A stretch of 64,000 nucleotides of DNA from Microbacterium sp. SLBN-154 (lineage in GTDB: Bacteria; Actinomycetota; Actinomycetes; Actinomycetales; Microbacteriaceae). The position numbers were made by a program, and so were the translations under genes. Shown piece after piece: positions 59,073 through 64,000 of this stretch (positions are counted from its first letter, which is position 1; each line of letters begins with the position of its first letter). The stretch is taken from assembly GCF_006715565.1 (NCBI RefSeq), contig NZ_VFNL01000001.1, positions 992,001 through 1,056,000 on the forward strand, written 5' to 3'. The notes beneath the pieces are model-generated. The model saw only the letters and a list, made by a program, of their open reading frames with translations. It was not told the DNA's origin and searched no databases.

Positions 59073-60575
59073 ATGACCGCATCGCCCGCCAGCACCGCAC
59101 CGCGGCTCCCCGCGACCGGGAAGACGGCCGCACCGGCATCGAACCCGGCCGGCGCCCGCCGCTGGTTTGCCCTGGGCGTCCTCGCCCTCGCGCAGTTCCT
59201 TGTCGTCCTCGACGCCTCCATCGTCAACATCGCCCTGCCGGTCCTCGGCGCCGAGCTCGGAATGGACACCGTCGCGCTCGCCTGGGTCATCACCGCGTAC
59301 GTGCTCGCCTTCGGTGGCCTGCTGCTGCTCGGCGGGCGCCTCGGCGACCGGTGGGGGCACCGGCGAGTCTTCCTCGTCGGCACCGCCGGATTCGTCGCCG
59401 CCTCGGCGCTGGCCGGGTTCTCGTTCACAGACGGGATGCTGCTGACCGCACGTGCTCTGCAGGGCGCCTCGGCCGCGCTTCTCGCTCCCGCTGCGCTGGC
59501 TCTGCTGATGCGCCTGTTCGTCGACCCGGCCGACCGGTCCAAGGCCTTGGGTGTCTGGGGCGGCGTGGCCGGCATCGGCTCGGCTGTCGGGGTGCTGCTG
59601 GGTGGTGTGCTGACGGCGACCCTCGGATGGCAGTCGGTGTTCTTCATCAACGTCCCTGTCGGCGCCGTCGTGCTCGTGGCTGTTCCGCTGCTGATCGTGA
59701 GGGACGCCCCGGCCGAGCGACGGCGGCTCGACGTGCCCGGAGCCGCCACCATCACCGGCGCCCTGCTCGCCGCCGTCGGCGCATTGAGCGCCATCGAGCA
59801 GGTCGGCGTCTTCCACGTCATCACGGTCGGCCTGGCCATCGCCGCCGCGGTCCTCGGCGTCGCGTTCGTCCTGATCGAACGGCGGGCGGTTGAGCCTCTC
59901 ATCCCGCTCACGGTGTTCCGCAACCGCAGTCTGACCGTCGGCAACGTCGTCATGCTCCTCATCGGTGCGGCAATGGTGTCGCTGTTCTTCGCGCTGTCGG
60001 TGTTCATGCAGGCCGTCCTCGGGTACGACGCTCTAACGGCGGGACTCACGCAGCTGCCGTTGGCAGGCGCCCTCGTCGTGGCGGCGGGGATCGTGCCCGC
60101 TGTCGTGGCGCGGTTCCGCCTTCCGGCGACCCTGATCGGCTCGCTGGCCATCCTCGCGGCCGGTCTCGTCTGGCTGTCGTTCGCGCCCGCCGATGCCGGG
60201 TTCGTCACCGACATCCTCGGGCCCAGCATCCTCATCGGAGTCGGAATGGGCGGCGCCTTCGTCACCGCGACCCAGCTGGCGGTCGACGGCGTCGAGGACG
60301 GCGAATCCGGCCTCGCCGGAGGCTTGGTCAACACCAGTCAGCAGATCGGCGGCGCCCTGGGCCTCGCGGTGCTCGGCACGCTGGCCGCGCTTCGCACGGA
60401 AGCGGTGCTCGAGAGCGGGGCCGGGGCGTCCGAAGCGCTCACCAGCGGGTTCTCGTGGCTGTTCCTCGGTGCCGCGGGCATCGCCGCGGTCGCCGCCGTC
60501 GTCTCCGGCCTTGCGCTATCGCGGGGGTCTCGCAGTCCTCACGCCGAAAGCGCGACGTCCTCACCGCGAGCGTGA
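59073..60575 (+). CDS. MFS transporter, DHA2/EmrB-QacA type
   Basis: 500 residues, about 14 helices. First-helix NIALPVLGAEL, motif A LGDRWGHRRVF, and motif C-like GVAGIGSAVGVLLGGVL are present. ATG 59073 follows a strong GAAAGGAATCATC. Probably a drug/proton antiporter controlled by the upstream TetR protein. Its 3' end overlaps the convergent XRE gene by 37 bases. Confidence 0.9.
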   Translation: MTASPASTAPRLPATGKTAAPASNPAGARRWFALGVLALAQFLVVLDASIVNIALPVLGAELGMDTVALAWVITAYVLAFGGLLLLGGRLGDRWGHRRVFLVGTAGFVAASALAGFSFTDGMLLTARALQGASAALLAPAALALLMRLFVDPADRSKALGVWGGVAGIGSAVGVLLGGVLTATLGWQSVFFINVPVGAVVLVAVPLLIVRDAPAERRRLDVPGAATITGALLAAVGALSAIEQVGVFHVITVGLAIAAAVLGVAFVLIERRAVEPLIPLTVFRNRSLTVGNVVMLLIGAAMVSLFFALSVFMQAVLGYDALTAGLTQLPLAGALVVAAGIVPAVVARFRLPATLIGSLAILAAGLVWLSFAPADAGFVTDILGPSILIGVGMGGAFVTATQLAVDGVEDGESGLAGGLVNTSQQIGGALGLAVLGTLAALRTEAVLESGAGASEALTSGFSWLFLGAAGIAAVAAVVSGLALSRGSRSPHAESATSSPRA

Positions 60576-60805
60576 TCGGCGATGTCGTCCAGCGACAGGT
60601 GCAGCGCGGCGGCGACCGCCGCCACCGTCTCGAACGAGGGGGTGGGGAGGCGCCCCGTCTCGATCTTGCGGAGCGTCTCCGCGGAGATACCCGCGCACGC
60701 GGCGACATCGACGATCGAGCGACCGCCCCGGGCCTCACGGAGGAAGGTGCCGACTCGTCGGCCCCGCGCGAGGGTCTCGGGCGTGTGGGGCAGGCGCACC
60801 ATCAT
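60539..60805 (-). CDS. XRE-family HTH protein
   Basis: 88 residues, one Cro/C1 HTH: VGTFLREARGGRSIVDVAACAGISAETLRKIETGRLPTP with recognition helix SAETLRKIE. No extra domain. Starts at 60805 after a leaderless -10. It is divergent from map with a dyad between them. Confidence 0.83.
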   Translation of the reverse strand: MMVRLPHTPETLARGRRVGTFLREARGGRSIVDVAACAGISAETLRKIETGRLPTPSFETVAAVAAALHLSLDDIADHARGEDVALSA

Positions 60806-60812
60806 GCCGGCC

Positions 60813-60818
60813 AGCCTA
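60813..60818 (-). promoter_or_regulatory. Leaderless -10 box (TAGGCT on the minus strand)
   Basis: Reads TAGGCT, seven bases, then ATG 60805 of the XRE gene. Confidence 0.5.
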
Positions 60819-60833
60819 GCGGTATTATCGGCC

Positions 60834-60849
60834 CGGTATTCTTATACCG
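60834..60849. promoter_or_regulatory. Dyad between XRE gene and map
   Basis: CGGTAT-TCTT-ATACCG, a perfect inverted repeat; a related half-site GCGGTATTATCGGC lies at about 60819-60832. Candidate XRE operator controlling the map promoter. Confidence 0.5.
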
Positions 60850-60887
60850 CCCGACTTGCCCGCCCCCGAGACCCCCGAAGGCGCCCC

Positions 60888-61664
60888 ATGATCGAGATCC
60901 TCAACGCCCGCCAACTCGAGCACGCACGGTCTGCGGGCGCCATCGTGGGGGCGACGCTGCAGGAACTGCGCGAGCGCGTGACCGTCGGCGTGAACCTCCT
61001 CGAGATCGACGAGTGGGCGCGGCAGCTCATCGTGAAGGCGGGCGCGCAATCGTGCTACGTCGACTACGCGCCATCCTTCGGCAACGGTCCGTTCGGTCAC
61101 TACATCTGCACGGCCGTCAATGACGCCGTTCTCCACGGGATGCCGCATGACTACGCCCTGCAGCCCGGAGACCTCCTCACCCTCGACCTCGCCGTGCTGA
61201 AGGACGGCATCGCCGCCGACGCCGCGATCAGTTTCATCGTCGGGCCCGAAACCCCCGCAAGCCCCGAAGACGCCGCCCTCATCGCCGTCACCCAGCGCGC
61301 GCTCGCCGCCGGCATCGAGGTCGCCCGTTCGGGCAACCGCATCGGCGACATCTCCCACGCGATCGGCACCGTGCTCACCGATGCCGGGTACCTCGTGAAC
61401 ACCGAGTTCGGCGGCCACGGCATCGGCACCACCATGCACGGCGACCCGCACGTGCCGAACATCGGCCGCCCGGGGCGGGGCTACAAGCTGCGACCGGGAC
61501 TCCTCCTCGCCCTGGAGCCCTGGGTGATGCGCGACACCGACGTTCTGATCACCGATCCCGACGGCTGGACGCTCCGCAGTGCCACCGGCTGCCGCACCGC
61601 GCACACCGAGCACACGATCGCCATCACCGACGGCGAGCCCGAGATCCTCACGCTCCCGCGATAG
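60888..61664 (+). CDS. map: Methionine aminopeptidase, type I
   Basis: 258 residues. The five metal ligands are in place: Asp in LTLDLAV, Asp in IAADAAISF (normally GDT), His in EFGGHGIGT, Glu in LLALEPW and Glu in RTAHTEHTIAIT. Removes the initiator methionine from nascent proteins. ATG 60888 follows GAAGG. The ADAA variant of the second Asp motif is atypical but keeps the Asp. A second map copy elsewhere is likely. Confidence 0.9.
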   Translation: MIEILNARQLEHARSAGAIVGATLQELRERVTVGVNLLEIDEWARQLIVKAGAQSCYVDYAPSFGNGPFGHYICTAVNDAVLHGMPHDYALQPGDLLTLDLAVLKDGIAADAAISFIVGPETPASPEDAALIAVTQRALAAGIEVARSGNRIGDISHAIGTVLTDAGYLVNTEFGGHGIGTTMHGDPHVPNIGRPGRGYKLRPGLLLALEPWVMRDTDVLITDPDGWTLRSATGCRTAHTEHTIAITDGEPEILTLPR

Positions 61665-61679
61665 CACTCACCCGCCACG

Positions 61680-62978
61680 TCACGTCACGTCGAGCGACGG
61701 GTCCGGTTCGGCATCCGACACGACATCCGTCCCCCCGCTCACCGACGTCACCTCGTCCGCCGGATCCTTCTGAGCGCGACTGAGAAGCACGAAGGGCACC
61801 GCGACGGCGCTGATCACTCCGCTCCACAGCAGCGACTGCCCGTATCCGCCGATGTCGGCCGCCCGCCCGAGCACCGGCTGCCACACCACACCGCCGCCCG
61901 AACCGAGGAGCGAGTCGAACGACAGCACCGTCGCCCGCTGCTGCGACGGGATCATGTCGTTGAGGTAGGCGCGGCGCACGGGGTCGTCGATGGCCGAGAC
62001 GATTCCCCAGGCGGCGAGCAGGACGACCGCGACCCAGAAGTTCTGCACGAGGCCGAGGACGACGAGAACGAAGATGCTCCCCACGGTCGCGATGAGGATG
62101 ACGGTGGTGCGGCGTCGGAACAGTCGCCGCACCCAGGGAGCGAGTGCGCCGCCGACGATCGATGAGCCGGCGATGAGGGCGGCGGCCAAGCCTGCGATCG
62201 AGTACGCCTCTTCGTCACCCCAGAGTTCGAGCAGGTACGGCTGCAGTGCGTAGAACACGTACATGCCGACGCCGGCGGCGAACGGGCTCGCGAGCATCAG
62301 CCAACGTACCGGCGGGTTTCCGAGCCCGTACGTCACCGACGCGCGGAACACCGTTCGCGTCGCGCGCAGCGGTCCCTCGCTGCGATCGGGCGTGAAGCCG
62401 AGGTCACGCATGAGCAGGGCGGCGACGACGAGCATCACCACGAGGATTCCGCCGCGCACGAGGAACGGCACTCCGAGGTCGGTCAGCTGCGCGATCACTC
62501 CGCCGAGCACCGAACCCGAGAGCATCGCGACTCCGCCGACGATCTGCGCGCGTCCGAACACCGTCTCGAGGCTCCCGGTGTACCCGGTCGCGCGGAGCGC
62601 ATCGACGAGCCATGCGTCGACCGCCCCCGAGAAGAACGTGAATCCCAGCCCCAGCAGCATCGACACCACGGCCCACGCCCAGAACGGCGACTCCATCACC
62701 CAGAGCCACCAGTAGAGCGCGGTGGTGATCGCGAGCGTTAGGGTCCCGAGAAGGTACGACGCTCGGCGGCCGAGGGTGTCGGCCACGACTCCGGTGGGGA
62801 TCTCGAAGATCAGCATGCCCGCCGTGAAGAACGCGTTGGCCGCGAACGCCTCCAGGTTGCTCAATCCGGCGTCGAGGAGGAACAGGGTGTTGATGCCCCA
62901 GATGAACGACGCGGCAAGCGTGTTGCCGAGCATGAGCGTGTAGTAGGTGCCCTGCACACGCCTGGGCGACGGTGTCAT
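61680..62978 (-). CDS. MFS transporter (12-TMS)
   Basis: 432 residues. First helix TYYTLMLGNTLAASFIWGINTLFLLD, motif A GVVADTLGRRASYLLG, a second half with RRLFRRRTTVILIATVG, and a hydrophilic C-terminus with SGGTDVVSDAEPD. Resembles multidrug or small-metabolite uniporters/antiporters of the MFS_1 class. Substrate unknown. ATG 62978 is preferred. Confidence 0.85.
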   Translation of the reverse strand: MTPSPRRVQGTYYTLMLGNTLAASFIWGINTLFLLDAGLSNLEAFAANAFFTAGMLIFEIPTGVVADTLGRRASYLLGTLTLAITTALYWWLWVMESPFWAWAVVSMLLGLGFTFFSGAVDAWLVDALRATGYTGSLETVFGRAQIVGGVAMLSGSVLGGVIAQLTDLGVPFLVRGGILVVMLVVAALLMRDLGFTPDRSEGPLRATRTVFRASVTYGLGNPPVRWLMLASPFAAGVGMYVFYALQPYLLELWGDEEAYSIAGLAAALIAGSSIVGGALAPWVRRLFRRRTTVILIATVGSIFVLVVLGLVQNFWVAVVLLAAWGIVSAIDDPVRRAYLNDMIPSQQRATVLSFDSLLGSGGGVVWQPVLGRAADIGGYGQSLLWSGVISAVAVPFVLLSRAQKDPADEVTSVSGGTDVVSDAEPDPSLDVT

Positions 62979-63065
62979 GTGCCTAGTGTGCTCCTCAGCG
63001 ACGACACCGGGCTCAACCCTTCTTCTGGAACCCTGGCCGTCCCAGCCCGGGGGCGCCGCGACCCC

Positions 63066-63488
63066 TCAGTCGTCGACGACCGAGACCGTCACCTCGATGT
63101 TCCCGCGCGTCGCGTTCGAGTACGGGCACACCTCGTGGGCGGCATCGGCCAGCTGCTGCGCGACATCGCCGTCGACCCCCGGGATGTTCACCTCGAGCAG
63201 CACCGCGAGCTGAAACCCGCCGTTGCCGTTCGAGCCGAGCTGCACGCGCGACCCGACGCTCGATCCCTCGACCGACACCTTCTGCGCGCGCGCGACGCTC
63301 TGCAGCGCGCTGTGGAAGCACGCCGCATACCCGGCGGCGAACAGCAGCTCGGGGTTCGGGGCGCCGCCGGCTCCGCCGAGCTCCTTGGGCACCCGCACCT
63401 CGGTGTCGAGAATGCCGTCGGCCGTGCGCACGTGACCGTTGCGTCCTCCGCCGGTGGCGAGGGCTTCTGCGGTGTAGAGGGCGTCCAT
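63066..63488 (-). CDS. ohr: Organic hydroperoxide resistance protein (Ohr/OsmC)
   Basis: 140 residues: the OsmC-fold thiol peroxidase with resolving and peroxidatic cysteines C57 (GYAACFHSAL) and C121 (HEVCPYSNATRG). Reduces organic hydroperoxides with lipoyl/dihydrolipoyl reductants. It lies downstream of the ohrR-type regulator on the same strand. Confidence 0.93.
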   Translation of the reverse strand: MDALYTAEALATGGGRNGHVRTADGILDTEVRVPKELGGAGGAPNPELLFAAGYAACFHSALQSVARAQKVSVEGSSVGSRVQLGSNGNGGFQLAVLLEVNIPGVDGDVAQQLADAAHEVCPYSNATRGNIEVTVSVVDD

Positions 63489-63540
63489 GAGTGTCCTTTC
63501 GTAGGGGATGAAGAGATGACGGATGCCGCGGCGACGCGCG

Positions 63541-63990
63541 TCAGGAAGCGGCGCGAAGCTCGCCGGCGAGCGCCCGCATATTGGCGGTGATCGCGTGCAG
63601 CTGCGCCAGGAGCTCGGGCACGCTGCGACCGCTGTCGACGAAGCCGGGTACGAGGCATCCCGCTGCCGCGACGACGTCGGCGTAGACCGACCGCCCCTCC
63701 TCGGTCAGGCTGACCCGCACCACCCGCTCGTCGCCCGGGTCGCGGCGACGGTCGACGAGTCCGCGCGCCTCGAGCCGGCGCAAGAGGGGCGAGAGCGTCC
63801 CCGAGTCGAGGTGCAGCTCCTCGCCGAGCGAGCTCACCGTCCGCTCGCCGGTGGCGAGCACGACCATTGCGAGGTACTGCGGATACGTCAGCGACCACGG
63901 CTTCAGCACCTCGCGGTACGCCTGCGTGGTCGCGTGCGACGCGGTGTACATCGCGAAGCAGACGAAGTCGTCGAGCGCAACGGGCGGCAT
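63541..63990 (-). CDS. ohrR: OhrR-type MarR regulator
   Basis: 149 residues. The reactive cysteine C11 is in the canonical DDFVCFAMYTAS block; the HTH is SLGEELHLDSGTLSPLLRRLEARGLV with wing RRDPGDERVVRVSL. Oxidation of the cysteine by organic peroxide should derepress ohr. A 52-base gap separates it from ohr; no textbook OhrR dyad was found. An N-terminal start upstream of 63990 cannot be excluded at the window edge. Confidence 0.9.
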   Translation of the reverse strand: MPPVALDDFVCFAMYTASHATTQAYREVLKPWSLTYPQYLAMVVLATGERTVSSLGEELHLDSGTLSPLLRRLEARGLVDRRRDPGDERVVRVSLTEEGRSVYADVVAAAGCLVPGFVDSGRSVPELLAQLHAITANMRALAGELRAAS

Positions 63991-64000
63991 GGAAGAAGCA

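Overview
The window is uniformly high-GC DNA, dense with short intergenic gaps. It carries SufS/SufU, an mft cluster, a stand-alone DUF222-HNH protein, TAGNNT -10 boxes placed 6-7 nt before start codons, and many MarR/TetR regulators. This points to an actinobacterium of the Microbacteriaceae, most like Microbacterium. That assignment is inference from gene content; no rRNA or tRNA gene was seen.

Layout. 1-5.6 kb: sulfur metabolism (cystathionine gamma-synthase/lyase, cystathionine beta-synthase, SufS, SufU) around a MarR/MFS pair. 5.6-12.6 kb: small housekeeping and surface genes, several apparently leaderless, and an XRE/DUF2975 pair. 12.6-14.8 kb: a likely persulfide-response operon (rhodanese-fused CoA-disulfide reductase, CstR-like repressor, Cys-rich mini-protein). 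15.4-19.2 kb: agmatine deiminase plus amidase under a divergent TetR. 19.2-25.3 kb: SelO, an ArsB/ACR3-type carrier and a glycine betaine ABC transporter closed by a strong terminator. 25-38.8 kb: assorted genes, a DUF222-HNH protein, a TetR/hydrolase pair, and a class A beta-lactamase overlapping an S15 peptidase. 38.9-43.3 kb: MerR-GPP34, HxlR/RidA, and a CPBP protease operon.

The centrepiece is 43.6-55.5 kb, a complete mycofactocin locus. mftR-mftG run on the minus strand. Divergent from them is an 11-gene array: mftA (a 32-residue peptide ending IDGMCGVY), mftB, mftC, three mycofactocin-type SDR dehydrogenases, a MoxR ATPase, a VWA protein, mftD, mftE and mftF. Cofactor synthesis, three candidate cofactor-using dehydrogenases, a chaperone pair and the cofactor-reoxidising MftG are therefore linked. 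55.5-64 kb holds a DesK-type two-component system, a TetR-controlled MFS exporter, methionine aminopeptidase, another MFS protein and an OhrR/Ohr peroxide pair.

Two minus-strand intergenic elements, at about 29.87-30.01 kb and 43.34-43.48 kb, look like paralogous small RNAs. Each has a -10 box, hairpins with C-rich loops, and a nearly identical terminator stem. They resemble the actinobacterial 6C RNA design and are the least-explained structures here. A tandem imperfect-palindrome repeat lies at 5.47-5.59 kb. No CRISPR array, prophage or insertion sequence was found, and no gene-free stretch exceeds 300 bases.
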